Origin: Collinsella sp.
GTDB lineage: Bacteria; Actinomycetota; Coriobacteriia; Coriobacteriales; Coriobacteriaceae
Direction of reading: 5' to 3'
Assembly: GCA_019414025.1 (NCBI GenBank)
Contig: DXMU01000037.1
Span: 62,001 to 126,000, forward strand
DNA: 64,000 nucleotides
Shown here one piece after another: positions 35,043-43,948 of this stretch; position 1 is the first letter of the stretch, and every line of letters begins with the position of its first letter. The notes below the pieces were generated by a model. The model saw only the letters and a list, made by a program, of their open reading frames with translations, was not told the DNA's origin and did no database searches. Both the position numbers and the translations under genes were made by a program.

Positions 35043-36005
35043 ATGCACGAGAACGATTTTTTTAACGAGGACCTGCTGTGCGCGCTCGCTGGCGTTGCCG
35101 GCGAGGACAACGTGCTGATGAGCGAGCCCATGCGCGAGCACACCACGTTTAAGATCGGCGGTCCGGCCGACGTCTTTGTCACGCCCGATACTGAGCAGGG
35201 CCTCGTCGCCACGCTCGATACCTGCTATCGCTGCAATCTACCACTCACCATCGTGGGCAACGGCTCCGACTTGCTCGTCGGCGACAAGGGCATCCGCGGC
35301 GTCGTCGTAGCGCTGGGCGAGGGCCTCTCCGACATTACGGTCGACGGCACGCACGTCACGGCGGCAGCCGGCGCCTTGCTTTCCGATGTCGCAGCCGCGG
35401 CAGCCGAGGCCGGCCTTACCGGCATGGAGCCCATCTCGGGCATTCCCGGATCGGTCGGCGGTGCCTGCTACATGAACGCCGGAGCATACGGCGCTTGCAT
35501 GGCCGATGTGCTGGAGTCCGTGCGCGTCTACAAGCCCGCCCGCATGCTCGACGACGGCACCCGCGGTAGCGGCAGCATTATCGAGTTCGATGTCGACGAG
35601 CTCAACCTGGACTATCGCAAGAGCCGCATTGCCGACGACGGCTTCATCGTGCTCTCGGCCACCTTCAATCTCGCCCCGGGCAACGCCGCGATGATCAAGG
35701 CCGACATGGACGACTACCGCCAACGCCGCGAGGACAAGCAGCCGCTCGACATGCCAAGCGCCGGCTCCACCTTCAAGCGCCCCGAGGGCTACTTTGCCGG
35801 CAAGCTCATCATGGACGCCGGCCTGCGAGGACACGCCATCGGCGGCGCGCAGGTGAGCGAAAAGCACTGCGGCTTCATCGTCAACGCCGACCACGCCACC
35901 GCCGCCGATGTCGACGAACTCATCCGCCACATCCAAACAACCGTCAAAGACCAATTCGACGTAGACCTAGAACCCGAAGTCCACCGAGTAGGCGAATTCC
36001 TCTAA
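35043..36005 (+). CDS. murB: UDP-N-acetylenolpyruvoylglucosamine reductase
   Basis: 320 residues from the ATG at 35043; the open frame extends upstream to 34944 but gives an atypical N-terminus. FAD-binding type: HTTFKIGGPADVFV, IVGNGSDLLVGDKGIRG, GIPGSVGGACYMNAGAYG, SAGSTFKRPEGYFAGKLI and AQVSEKHCGFIVN. It reduces the enolpyruvyl group to lactyl to make UDP-MurNAc for peptidoglycan. A terminator follows at 36011–36030. Confidence 0.97.
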   Translation: MHENDFFNEDLLCALAGVAGEDNVLMSEPMREHTTFKIGGPADVFVTPDTEQGLVATLDTCYRCNLPLTIVGNGSDLLVGDKGIRGVVVALGEGLSDITVDGTHVTAAAGALLSDVAAAAAEAGLTGMEPISGIPGSVGGACYMNAGAYGACMADVLESVRVYKPARMLDDGTRGSGSIIEFDVDELNLDYRKSRIADDGFIVLSATFNLAPGNAAMIKADMDDYRQRREDKQPLDMPSAGSTFKRPEGYFAGKLIMDAGLRGHAIGGAQVSEKHCGFIVNADHATAADVDELIRHIQTTVKDQFDVDLEPEVHRVGEFL

Positions 36006-36010
36006 CAAAG

Positions 36011-36037
36011 AAGGCCCCGAAAGGGGCCTTCACCATA
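36011..36037 (+). terminator. Terminator of murB
   Basis: AAGGCCCC-GAAA-AGGGGCCTT-type hairpin five bases after the stop codon, followed by CACCATATTT. Confidence 0.8.
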
Positions 36038-36083
36038 TTTATTCAGATAACCCAGTCCGGTGTGTCGCGCCCCGAACCCGAGA

Positions 36084-36219
36084 GGGCCGCGTGCCCGCCC
36101 GCAATATATTTGATTGATCGCGAGTTCCGCACGCAAAGAAGGCCACTTAATGTGGCCTTCGTCTTGCGCAGGACTGCCCGAGCAGGCAATCAAATATATT
36201 GCGGGCGGGCACGCGGCCC
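36084..36219. repeat. 33-bp perfect inverted repeat enclosing a second hairpin
   Basis: Arms 36084–36116 and 36187–36219 match exactly. Inside, GAAGGCCAC (36138–36146) pairs with GTGGCCTTC (36152–36160). The element fills the space between the convergent murB and peptidoglycan-hydrolase genes and ends 9 bases before the latter's stop. Confidence 0.85.
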
Positions 36220-36227
36220 AGTCGGCT

Positions 36228-37433
36228 TTACGACAGCGCAATACCGCCAAGCCAGCCCCAACGCACGCCAGAGCCAGTACCATAAAAGCTGATGAACGAA
36301 TCAAGCGACTTAGACGTAATGGCACCCTCGTTGCTCATAACGATGCCGCCGCCAACGTAGATACCCACATGACCGTAGATAAGGCCCGGAGCACCCGTGC
36401 CGCTGTGCGAGGAATCGGCCACGATCATGCCCACCTGCAGCGCCGAGCGGTCGGAGCTATAGCACCAGGCGTTGAACATGTCACACGCGTTGCCGCCAAA
36501 ATAGCCCACGCCGGCATTGCGGAAGACGTTGGTAACCCAGGCAGCACACCAGCCCTGGCCGGGAGAAGGCGTCGAGTAGCACGCATTGACGACGGCCTGC
36601 TGCTTGCCCGAACCGCCCGTCTGTTGCGGGGTGCCGCCGGCATACGAGCCGCCACCCGAGCTCGAGCCACCCGAAGAAGAGCCCGTGTTCGCAGAGGCCG
36701 CGGCTGCCGCAGCCGCCTTCCTAGCGGCCTCCTCAGCCTGGGCGGCAGCGAGGATCTCGGAATCGCGCTGAGCCATGAGTTCCTTGACGTCGTCGGAAAG
36801 ACCGTTCAGCACGGTCTGGACTTCTTGCTGCTTGGCCTGCATGTCCTGCATCTGGGCAGTCTGCTGATCCTTGAGCTTCTCCAAGTCGGCCTTCTGCGAC
36901 TCAAGCTCGGTCTTTTGCGCATCGAGCTCTTCCTGGATGGTCTGAATGTCCTCGATGGCGTCGCGGTCGCTCTTGTTGATCTTCTCAACATAGTGCGCAT
37001 TGGCGACGAGCTCCTCAAACGAGCCCGAGGCGAGCAGCAGCGACAGGATGTTGGTGCCGCCCGACTTATAGCTGGCGGAAACGCGATCGGAAAGATCGCC
37101 GCGCTTCTTTTTGAGCTCGGCCTTCTTTTCGTCAATCTGCGCCTGCGTGCTGTCAATCTGGCCCTGTACGCCCTCGATATCGTTGAGGGTCTGGGCGTTC
37201 TTGTTGGCCAGCGCCGCGTATTCATTTGCGATGCTGTCGAGCTGGGCCTGGACCTCGTCAAGCTGAGCCTGGGCCGCATTGAGCTTGTCGGTGGTTTCCT
37301 TGGTGGCCTCCGCAGCATGGGCGCGAGCGGGCAGACCAAAAAGAACGGCTGCAGAAGCTGCGCCGAACAGGGCCTTGAGGGCAGTGCGACGCGAAAGCTC
37401 CTGGGAAAGGATGGAATCGCTGTTTGGTGACAT
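36228..37433 (-). CDS. Secreted coiled-coil NlpC/P60-type peptidoglycan hydrolase
   Basis: 401 residues. N-terminal twin-arginine-like signal SRRTALKALFGAASAAVLFGL with an AHAA cleavage region near residue 40. Residues about 45–250 form two long coiled coils (TDKLNAAQAQLDEVQAQLD; TQAQIDEKKAELKKKRGDL; QKTELESQKADLEKL), as in the CwlO/RipA group. A Gly/Ser linker precedes the catalytic domain, where Cys lies in GQGWCAAWVTNVFRNAG and His in IYGHVGIYVGGG. It probably cleaves peptide stems outside the membrane during growth or separation. GGAG precedes the ATG. Confidence 0.88.
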   Translation of the reverse strand: MSPNSDSILSQELSRRTALKALFGAASAAVLFGLPARAHAAEATKETTDKLNAAQAQLDEVQAQLDSIANEYAALANKNAQTLNDIEGVQGQIDSTQAQIDEKKAELKKKRGDLSDRVSASYKSGGTNILSLLLASGSFEELVANAHYVEKINKSDRDAIEDIQTIQEELDAQKTELESQKADLEKLKDQQTAQMQDMQAKQQEVQTVLNGLSDDVKELMAQRDSEILAAAQAEEAARKAAAAAAASANTGSSSGGSSSGGGSYAGGTPQQTGGSGKQQAVVNACYSTPSPGQGWCAAWVTNVFRNAGVGYFGGNACDMFNAWCYSSDRSALQVGMIVADSSHSGTGAPGLIYGHVGIYVGGGIVMSNEGAITSKSLDSFISFYGTGSGVRWGWLGGIALS

Positions 37434-37657
37434 ATCTACTCCGTTACATGTTTATTTATATGTCGCTCAACTTATACATATTAGCGTACATCCGGCGCAT
37501 CCCAACGATTTCCACGAACGGCAGCAAACCGTATGGTCGGCGGCTCGTATGCAAACGTCAAAGTCAAGGTTACGCCCACGCCAAACATTTCAATGAGTAC
37601 GTTAGCATGTTCATCTGCTTTTCCTGCCCTGCACCTTTTGGGTGCCCCTGCCTGCGC

Positions 37658-37663
37658 TATACT
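37658..37663 (+). promoter_or_regulatory. -10 element TATACT for galE
   Basis: TATACT lies 38 bases before the galE start; GATAGGAGACTAC is the ribosome site. Confidence 0.45.
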
Positions 37664-37700
37664 CCCCTGAAGAAGTGTTCCTGATTCGATAGGAGACTAC

Positions 37701-38762
37701 ATGTCCAAAGCACTCGACCCCAAAGACACCTGCGTCCTCGTAACCGGTGGCGCCGGTTTTATCGGCTCGCACACCGTCGTTCAGCTGCTCGAGGGCGGCT
37801 ACCAGGTCGTCATCGTCGATGACCTCTCCAACTCCAGCGCCGTCGCCGTCGACCGCGTCAAGACCATCGTGGGCGAAGAGGCTGCCAAGAACCTCACCTT
37901 CTACGAGGCCAACGTGCTCGACCGCGAGGCCATGAACAAGATCTTCGACACCCATCAGATCGACCGCGTCATCCACTTCGCCGGCTTTAAGGCCGTCGGC
38001 GAGTCGGTGAGCAAGCCCGTCGAGTACTACCACAACAACATCGAGAACACCCTGGTGCTCATCGACGTCATGCGCAACCATGGCTGCAAGTCCATCATCT
38101 TCTCGAGCTCCTCGACCGTCTACGGCGATCCGGACAACCCGCCCGTCACCGAAGAGGACCCCAAGAAGCCCGCGACCAACCCCTATGGTTGGACCAAGTG
38201 GATGATTGAGCAGATCCTCATGGACGTCCACACCGCCGACCCCGAGTGGGACGTCGTGCTGCTCCGTTACTTCAATCCCATCGGTGCCCATCCGTCGGGC
38301 CTGATCGGCGAGGACCCCAAGGGCATCCCCAACAACCTGGTGCCCTACGTCGCCCAGGTCGCCGTCGGTAAGCTCGAGGCCGTTCAGGTCTTTGGCAACG
38401 ACTACCCCACCCCCGACGGCACCGGCGTGCGCGACTACATCCACGTGTGCGACCTGGCATCTGGTCACGTTGCCGCCCTCAACTGGATGAACGGCAAGAC
38501 CGGCGTCGAGATCTTTAACCTGGGCACCGGCACCGGCACCTCGGTACTCGAGGTCGTCGCCGCCTTCTCCAAGGCCTGCGGCAAGGAGCTGCCCTACGTG
38601 ATCCGTGAGCGCCGCGCCGGCGACATCGCCGCCAACTGGTGCGATGCCTCCAAGGCCGAGCGCATGATGGGCTGGAAGGCCCAGTACGACATCGCAGACA
38701 TGTGCCGCGACAGCTGGAATTGGCAGAGCCATAACCCCAACGGCTTCGCCGACGCCGAGTAG
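37701..38762 (+). CDS. galE: UDP-glucose 4-epimerase
   Basis: 353 residues. Short-chain dehydrogenase fold: NAD loop VTGGAGFIGSHTVVQLLE, SSSTVYGD with the catalytic Ser/Thr, and YGWTKWMIEQ with the Tyr-x3-Lys pair. RYFNPIGAHPSGLIGEDP and GTGVRDYIHVCDLASGH are GalE signatures. It interconverts UDP-glucose and UDP-galactose for galactose use and envelope sugars. It stands alone at the left edge of the accessory island. Confidence 0.98.
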   Translation: MSKALDPKDTCVLVTGGAGFIGSHTVVQLLEGGYQVVIVDDLSNSSAVAVDRVKTIVGEEAAKNLTFYEANVLDREAMNKIFDTHQIDRVIHFAGFKAVGESVSKPVEYYHNNIENTLVLIDVMRNHGCKSIIFSSSSTVYGDPDNPPVTEEDPKKPATNPYGWTKWMIEQILMDVHTADPEWDVVLLRYFNPIGAHPSGLIGEDPKGIPNNLVPYVAQVAVGKLEAVQVFGNDYPTPDGTGVRDYIHVCDLASGHVAALNWMNGKTGVEIFNLGTGTGTSVLEVVAAFSKACGKELPYVIRERRAGDIAANWCDASKAERMMGWKAQYDIADMCRDSWNWQSHNPNGFADAE

Positions 38763-38771
38763 CCACTCCCC

Positions 38772-38907
38772 CGTGCTAGGTTTTGTGGCATGCCTCAAAA
38801 CCTAGCACGCGACATGCTCGGCACATGCCGCTTCCTGCATGGGTAGATTTCTAGACATGTCCCAAAAATCTACTGGCCCCGGCCTCCAATGTGAGGTCGG
38901 GGCTTTT
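38772..38907. repeat. Cluster of hairpins between galE and the IS3 remnant
   Basis: A 14-bp perfect stem (38772–38785 / 38796–38809) follows the galE stop. A GTAGATTT/AAATCTAC pair lies at 38843–38873. A CCCCGGCCTC / GAGGTCGGGG hairpin with TTTTT at 38877–38907 is a probable terminator for galE. Confidence 0.65.
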
Positions 38908-39162
38908 TAGGAACTCGTTCTCGAGCTCGAGCTCGCGCATGCACTTGCGGGCGGCCCTCATCTCGGCGGTCTCGGTCTTGGCCGCGGCCGCCGCGACCGG
39001 GTGGTTGGCCAGTTCCTTCTTTCTGACCGTCACCCATCTTCCCAGGATCTTCTCATTGATGCCGAGGTCGGCGGCAACTTGGGCGATGGGCTTCCCCGAC
39101 GCGACGGCTAAGTCTGCGGCCTCGGTGCGGTGCCCCGCTGTGCAGGAGAGCCTATCTGCCAT
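38902..39162 (-). pseudogene. Truncated IS3-family transposase OrfA
   Basis: About 87 codons from the ATG at 39162 match an IS3 OrfA: helix-turn-helix SGKPIAQVAADLGINEKILGRWV, Ala-rich middle, then the leucine-zipper end RKCMRELELENEFLK. The normal continuation is lost and the frame runs into unrelated sequence (SPDLTLEAG) and a hairpin. No OrfB is present. It marks the left edge of the accessory island. Confidence 0.8.
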
Positions 39163-39456
39163 GACTGAACACTCCTTTCTTTTTGGCGCTGAAACGATTA
39201 TCGCCGCTCAACGCCATTCCTCTAAGTCAAGTGTCCTGGGATACAATACAGTTCAAATGGACGAGGAGGATCCGGCGCTCCTCTTGATGAGCCCGGAGAG
39301 GCCCCTGGTCGTCACCCTTCCCCGCGCGAACGCAAAGCGGACGGCGGCGAGCCATGTCCTCCCCGCGCGTTCCATTTAGGGAGTCCTCGAGAAGTCGATC
39401 TCCCTGTGCGATAATCGAGCTATTGAGTCTCGCGAGTTTAGAGCTGGTGATATGCA
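39163..39456. other. Gene-free spacer upstream of the ATPase
   Basis: No supported ORF. A 40-codon plus frame at 39257–39379 has no clear ribosome site. Probably IS-derived debris plus the promoter of the 39457 gene. Confidence 0.4.
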
Positions 39457-40755
39457 TTGAAAATCAAGGTGAAAAACATCGGCAGGGTCGCTGAGGCCGA
39501 TATCGAGATTAATGGCATTGCCGTGATCGCCGGGGAGAACGGGACGGGGAAAAGCACGGTTGGAAAAGCGCTTTATGCGGCCTTCAACAGCATGTCCGAT
39601 TCGGAGAACAAAATCGACCGCATGAGGCGCAATAGTGTTGAACGCGCCATCAGGAAGGCATATGTGGGAGGCCCTCTCGACTCCACGTCTCGCCACAGGC
39701 GAACTGCTGGAAGAATGAATGGTTTCATCGACAGGGTTTTTTCGGGCGAGTGCACGAGGGACGAGCTCATTGATGAGATAAAGGAGTATTACGGGGAGGA
39801 GATCTCCCGTGAGATCGAATCCGATTTCACGAATGGCGTAGCAGGAGTTGCCGATCAGATTATCGAGATCATGGATATCTCCGATGATGAGGTATTTCGT
39901 GCGATTGCGACAAACAGGTTCCAAAGCGAGTTCAACGGCCAGATCAATTCGGTTTTCGGCGAAGAGCCCGGGAAGGTCGAACTCCAGATAAAGGACGCAT
40001 CTACGGTTTTCTCGGTTGCAGGTGACGAGGTGGCGGAGGTGCACGATAGGAGGGTTTTGCGATTCAGGGCGCATTATCTGGACGACCCGTTCCTGATCGA
40101 TTCTCTCGGAGGGCCCTACGGCCCCGCTTTTCGGTTCAGGCCCCTCCTTGGACACCAGGAGGAGCTGCGGCAAGATTTGATTCAGGCGACCATCCGTAAC
40201 GATGACAGCGAGTCCTCGCTGTTCGACGAGATCGCGAAGGAGCGGCACCTGAAGGTTCTCATGGACAAGGTCTCCTCCTTATGTCCGGGGTATTTCGAGA
40301 GGAGCGAAAGTCGCGGTCACCTTACGTATCTCGAAGAGGGCTTCGCTCGGGGGTTGGAGCCTGGGAACCTTTCTGCTGGCTTGAAGACGTTCGCCATCAT
40401 GAAGGTGCTCTTGAAGTCCGGCGCGCTAGATGCCGGAGGGACTATTATCCTCGATGAACCCGAGATTCATCTTCATCCTGCATGGCAGCTGGCCTTCGCC
40501 GAGATAATCGTGCTGCTCCAGAAAGAGCTCGGGATGCACGTCTTAATGAGCACCCATAGTCCATATTTCTTGAATGCGATCGAAGTGTATTCTAAGAAGC
40601 ACGCTGTTGATGGATTGTGCTCATATTATCTTGCGGAGACCTGCGCTGATGGACGCTCTCGCTTTGCCGAAATAACCGGCTCGACTGAGGTCGCCTACGA
40701 GAAGCTGGCGGCTCCTTTTGATACGCTTGAGAGGGAGGAGTACGGCCTTGAGTAG
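39457..40755 (+). CDS. AAA-ATPase (OLD/RecF-like, AAA_15-type) of a two-gene module
   Basis: 432 residues from a TTG at 39457. SMC/ABC-like ATPase: N-terminal KIKVKNIGRVAEADIEING, Walker A GENGTGKS at about 26–33, signature NLSAGLKTF near 310, Walker B TIILDEPEIHLHP near 330 and the His switch LMSTHSPYFL. The middle (about 60–290) is helical and poorly conserved. ATPases of this kind act with nucleases in several phage-defence systems (for example Septu, Gabija, PARIS). No Toprim domain is fused. The stop overlaps the start of the next gene. The codon use is less GC3-biased than in the flanking housekeeping genes. Confidence 0.85.
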   Translation: MKIKVKNIGRVAEADIEINGIAVIAGENGTGKSTVGKALYAAFNSMSDSENKIDRMRRNSVERAIRKAYVGGPLDSTSRHRRTAGRMNGFIDRVFSGECTRDELIDEIKEYYGEEISREIESDFTNGVAGVADQIIEIMDISDDEVFRAIATNRFQSEFNGQINSVFGEEPGKVELQIKDASTVFSVAGDEVAEVHDRRVLRFRAHYLDDPFLIDSLGGPYGPAFRFRPLLGHQEELRQDLIQATIRNDDSESSLFDEIAKERHLKVLMDKVSSLCPGYFERSESRGHLTYLEEGFARGLEPGNLSAGLKTFAIMKVLLKSGALDAGGTIILDEPEIHLHPAWQLAFAEIIVLLQKELGMHVLMSTHSPYFLNAIEVYSKKHAVDGLCSYYLAETCADGRSRFAEITGSTEVAYEKLAAPFDTLEREEYGLE

Positions 40756-41416
40756 CGACCTGTGCGCCTCCTGCCCTCATCCGAACTCTCCCGTGGTGCC
40801 AGATGGCAGCGATGGTTGCTCCCGTTGCAGGACCTGTATCCTAAGGGACTGCACGTCGACCATCTCCAAAACATCCAGAGACGGGAGCGTCTCTCTTGTG
40901 GATGACGATTTGCCTGTTGTCAATTTTGACTCTGTTAAAGAATGCTACTGCAAGAAGGTCAATAGGTGGATGCAACTCCCGCGCTCCGCCGATGCGCTGT
41001 ATTGCGATCGGGAAACGTTATATCTAGTCGAATTTAAAAACGGCAGTCTGAAGGAGACGCTGGGGAAGAGGCTCAATCCCAAGGATGACGAAGAGCTTGG
41101 TATCAATCTTGGCCAAAGGGACGCCCTCATCGAGAAGTGCAAGGACAGCGTTTTGATCTGCTCGGACCTGTGGGGAAAGAGGACGAGATGGTTTCGCGAG
41201 CACTGCGTCTTTGTTTTGGTATACAACGAGGACAAGAACAAGACCGCGTTGAAGCGGGTTGCCAGCTCGATTAGGAAAAAAGCGCGTTTTGGGCTTCCTG
41301 ACAAATTGAAAGGTTTTTGCGTGAAGGATGTCTTGACGCTAACCGAAAAGGAGTTTTCGACATCGCTCCTTTCAACTTGGCGAGACGCAGAAGAAATCGC
41401 GGAGGTCGACGCGTAG
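40748..41416 (+). CDS. Zinc-ribbon, PD-(D/E)XK-like putative nuclease partner
   Basis: 222 residues from a TTG at 40748, which overlaps the ATPase stop and has GGAGG nine bases upstream. The N-terminus is rich in cysteines (CASCPHP, then CSRCRTC and RDC), likely a zinc ribbon. In the middle, ADALYCDRETLYLVEFKNG fits the Asp...Glu-x-Lys core of PD-(D/E)XK nucleases. The C-terminus is basic (SSIRKKARFG). It has no Toprim or HNH signature, so it differs from PtuB, GajA and AriB. An effector role is inferred from the motif and the coupled ATPase. Confidence 0.65.
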   Translation: MSSDLCASCPHPNSPVVPDGSDGCSRCRTCILRDCTSTISKTSRDGSVSLVDDDLPVVNFDSVKECYCKKVNRWMQLPRSADALYCDRETLYLVEFKNGSLKETLGKRLNPKDDEELGINLGQRDALIEKCKDSVLICSDLWGKRTRWFREHCVFVLVYNEDKNKTALKRVASSIRKKARFGLPDKLKGFCVKDVLTLTEKEFSTSLLSTWRDAEEIAEVDA

Positions 41417-41439
41417 GAGACCGAAAGGCATCCGGTGGC

Positions 41440-42113
41440 TATTTGCTCCCGATATCGATCGTTCGTCTGCAGTCGGTTTTCTTTCCGCTGCGCCCGCCAG
41501 TTTGCGATGAGTCGCGCACCGTGTGAAGCTCAACACGGATGAAATACAAATATAATCCCCCCTTGCACTGTGTTGATAAATATTGCTCGTCGAACTCATC
41601 TGAACTGGGCTTTCTTGCATAGAACTGCCTGAACCTGAGCGTTTTCGGGTATCGCATTGCCCGATCGAGCACCATCGCGACCTTCTCAAGCTTGTCCTCG
41701 GGCGGACTCATAGCCACAGCCCCGCATGTCGTCCCGGTTGGAGCCGGGATGAGCCCTCAGGAAGCACTGCATGAAGTAGCGCATCCGGTTCACGGGCCCC
41801 AGCGGGTTCTGGCCGTCGGGAACGCCCTTGAGCAGCTTCGCGTTGTAGTGCTGGCTCTTCAGTGACAGATTGTTGACGGGAGCCGTGTGGCGCCCGGCTC
41901 CATGTCGTGGATGAGCGTGGAGCCGGGCGCCACACGGCTCCCGAACGTCGCCAAGGTCTTCGCCCTGCTTGTCTTGCCAAGGCCCTCCCGGATGAAGATT
42001 GAATTGCCTGGCTCATCGCAGCCGAGCGCGACACGGCCTCTACCCGAGACCATCATCTCTACACATAGCCCATCATTCGACAAGAACGCGCAGTTTGTCC
42101 TGCATAGGCGCAT
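41440..42113 (-). pseudogene. Broken IS1249-like transposase
   Basis: Three minus-strand pieces together resemble one transposase C-terminal half: DEPGNSIFIREGLGKTSRAK with APGSTLIHDME (frame from 42113), then LSLKSQHYNAKLLKGVPDGQ with NPLGPVNRMRYFMQCFLRAH (41880–41700), then PPEDKLEKVAMVLDRAMRYP with KTLRFRQFYA (about 41715–41610). At least two frameshifts interrupt it, and a 26-bp foldback repeat (41877–41943) sits at one break. The N-terminal half is missing. Family naming is from memory of conserved blocks. Confidence 0.6.
41877..41943. repeat. 26-bp perfect inverted repeat inside the transposase remnant
   Basis: Arms 41877–41902 and 41918–41943 are exact reverse complements with a 15-base loop. 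One arm is the transposase coding sequence itself, so the other looks like a foldback copy created during decay. Confidence 0.85.
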
Positions 42114-42313
42114 GGTGTCCCCCTCCGCCGCAAGAGGTGAGCAAAAGAGAGGCTCCCCTCGCCACTACCGGACAAAGGGACCTCTCTGGGGAAACACGCT
42201 ATAAAACCTTCTTGCCGGGCGGTCGAGTACAGCACCGACGGCGTACCCGTGGAGACCTACCCAGAGCCCACGCCATTTCAAGTTTCTTGGTCTTCAACGC
42301 CACAATCCGATAA

Positions 42314-43948
42314 TCATCCAGCCGTCGAAATGACCTCGTCACAGGCGGCAAGCATCTCCTCGTCATGAGTGACAACGATTACAATATGGTCTCTCTTAAT
42401 TTCATGAAGCAATTTGATCAGCGCGCCTCGACTCTTCGCATCAAGTGCTGAGGTCGGTTCATCAAAAAGCATAACGTCCGGCGATTTCAACAGCTGTCTC
42501 ACAATTGCAATCTTTTGCTTCTCGCCGCCGGACACCCCTCCTTTCCCGCCGTCAAGCATCGCCGTTGCCCCGTTCTCCACAGAAGCAACCATTTCGTCTA
42601 GCCCCAATATGACAAGCATCCGATTCAGCTTATCCATCTCGTAATCATCAGAAAGCAGCGTAAGATTATCGAGAATCGTCCCCTCAACGATAGGGGGTTC
42701 TTGCTCCGTAATGCTGACTCGACACCGCCGCAATGCATATCGATCGATGCAACGCTGTGACACCCCGTTGTAGCGAACGGCCCCTTCTGTGTCATCTGGA
42801 TATAGCCCCAATATCACTGACAGCAGCGAGCTCTTCCCCGAACCATTCGGCCCCGAGATTCCATATAGCCGACCCCTGGAAAACGCGAGCCCCTCAATGC
42901 TTAACGCGACCCTTTCCGCCCCTGGATAACGTAGCTTGATGTTCTCTAGACGGATTTCCTCAATCGGACCAAGCGCCAATTTGCCATTCGCTTCCACCGG
43001 GACATCCCAAATTCTTTTCAGCCGCTCATAGCATACGCGATTAGTCTGGTAATCCCTTCCCCAGCCCAACAAATACTGTACCGCTGAGCTTAAGTTCGAA
43101 TAATATCCAACAGCAGTCACGAGAAAACCAGGCAACAGTCTCCCGCCCATCACTTCAACCGCGCCCACAGCAAGAAGACATCCTTGAGCGGCGGAAGCGA
43201 CCAACGCGTTGCCAAAGGTAAATCTAGACCCTACTTCCTGATTTGCTCTCATCGTTGGATAGAGCCCATTAAAAGCTTCGACCAGTACAGCGCGGGACCT
43301 ATCGAACAAAGCATGTTTGCGGATGAAATCAACTTTCTCCAACTGATCTTGTAGACAGGAAAAAAACCTCGCGCTCTGCTCTTGTACGTCAAAACTTCTC
43401 TCAAACAGCCTTGCGCGTGAAACCGCATAAAAAGCGGCACTCGCTGCCGCAAGAACAAGGCAGACCACACTCAACTTGATATTCAGGCTACCGAGAACAA
43501 ACAGGGCGGACAAAAGGGTGATAACGTTGCTTGAAACCCCCACAACCGAGTTGATTACGAAGATGACAAGGTCATTAGCGTCGTGATTGATTTGCTGGTT
43601 ATAATACGACGCGTTGAAGCCCTCGAAGAATGCCTGGGGAAGGTGCTTCACGTGCTCAAGCGTATCCGCATTTAAGCCGAACCCCGCATGCGACTGAAGG
43701 TTGATGTACAGCATCTCTGAGCAATACACTAGTCCCGCTCGAACCGCTTGGACCGCAACCAAAATAAGGCAACAAACGAGAACGGCGGCAAGATCGGCGC
43801 TGGCCGGCATCGCCAATCGGTTTACCACTATGCCGGTAAGAAAGGGACCCGCAAGCGCAAGCAGCCCGACCAAAACTGTTACGACAAGATAGGCGTAGAA
43901 TCGACCGCCCAGTATATATTTTCTACAGAGATTAAGCATCAGCCTCAT
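42314..43948 (-). CDS. ABC exporter (fused membrane and ATPase domains) of the RiPP cluster
   Basis: 544 residues from the ATG at 43948; a GTG four codons earlier is possible. Six-helix exporter membrane domain (about 20–310) followed by an ATPase with Walker A GISGPNGSGKSSLL, signature GGVSGGEKQKIAI, Walker B VMLFDEPTSALD and the His switch VVTHDEE. No C39 peptidase domain is fused. It overlaps the radical-SAM gene by 17 bases, so it probably exports the matured peptide or gives immunity. Last gene of the leftward cluster. Confidence 0.9.
   Translation of the reverse strand: MRLMLNLCRKYILGGRFYAYLVVTVLVGLLALAGPFLTGIVVNRLAMPASADLAAVLVCCLILVAVQAVRAGLVYCSEMLYINLQSHAGFGLNADTLEHVKHLPQAFFEGFNASYYNQQINHDANDLVIFVINSVVGVSSNVITLLSALFVLGSLNIKLSVVCLVLAAASAAFYAVSRARLFERSFDVQEQSARFFSCLQDQLEKVDFIRKHALFDRSRAVLVEAFNGLYPTMRANQEVGSRFTFGNALVASAAQGCLLAVGAVEVMGGRLLPGFLVTAVGYYSNLSSAVQYLLGWGRDYQTNRVCYERLKRIWDVPVEANGKLALGPIEEIRLENIKLRYPGAERVALSIEGLAFSRGRLYGISGPNGSGKSSLLSVILGLYPDDTEGAVRYNGVSQRCIDRYALRRCRVSITEQEPPIVEGTILDNLTLLSDDYEMDKLNRMLVILGLDEMVASVENGATAMLDGGKGGVSGGEKQKIAIVRQLLKSPDVMLFDEPTSALDAKSRGALIKLLHEIKRDHIVIVVTHDEEMLAACDEVISTAG

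Noticed and set aside
39257..39379. 40-residue plus-strand ORF
   Set aside because: No ribosome site; lies in IS debris.
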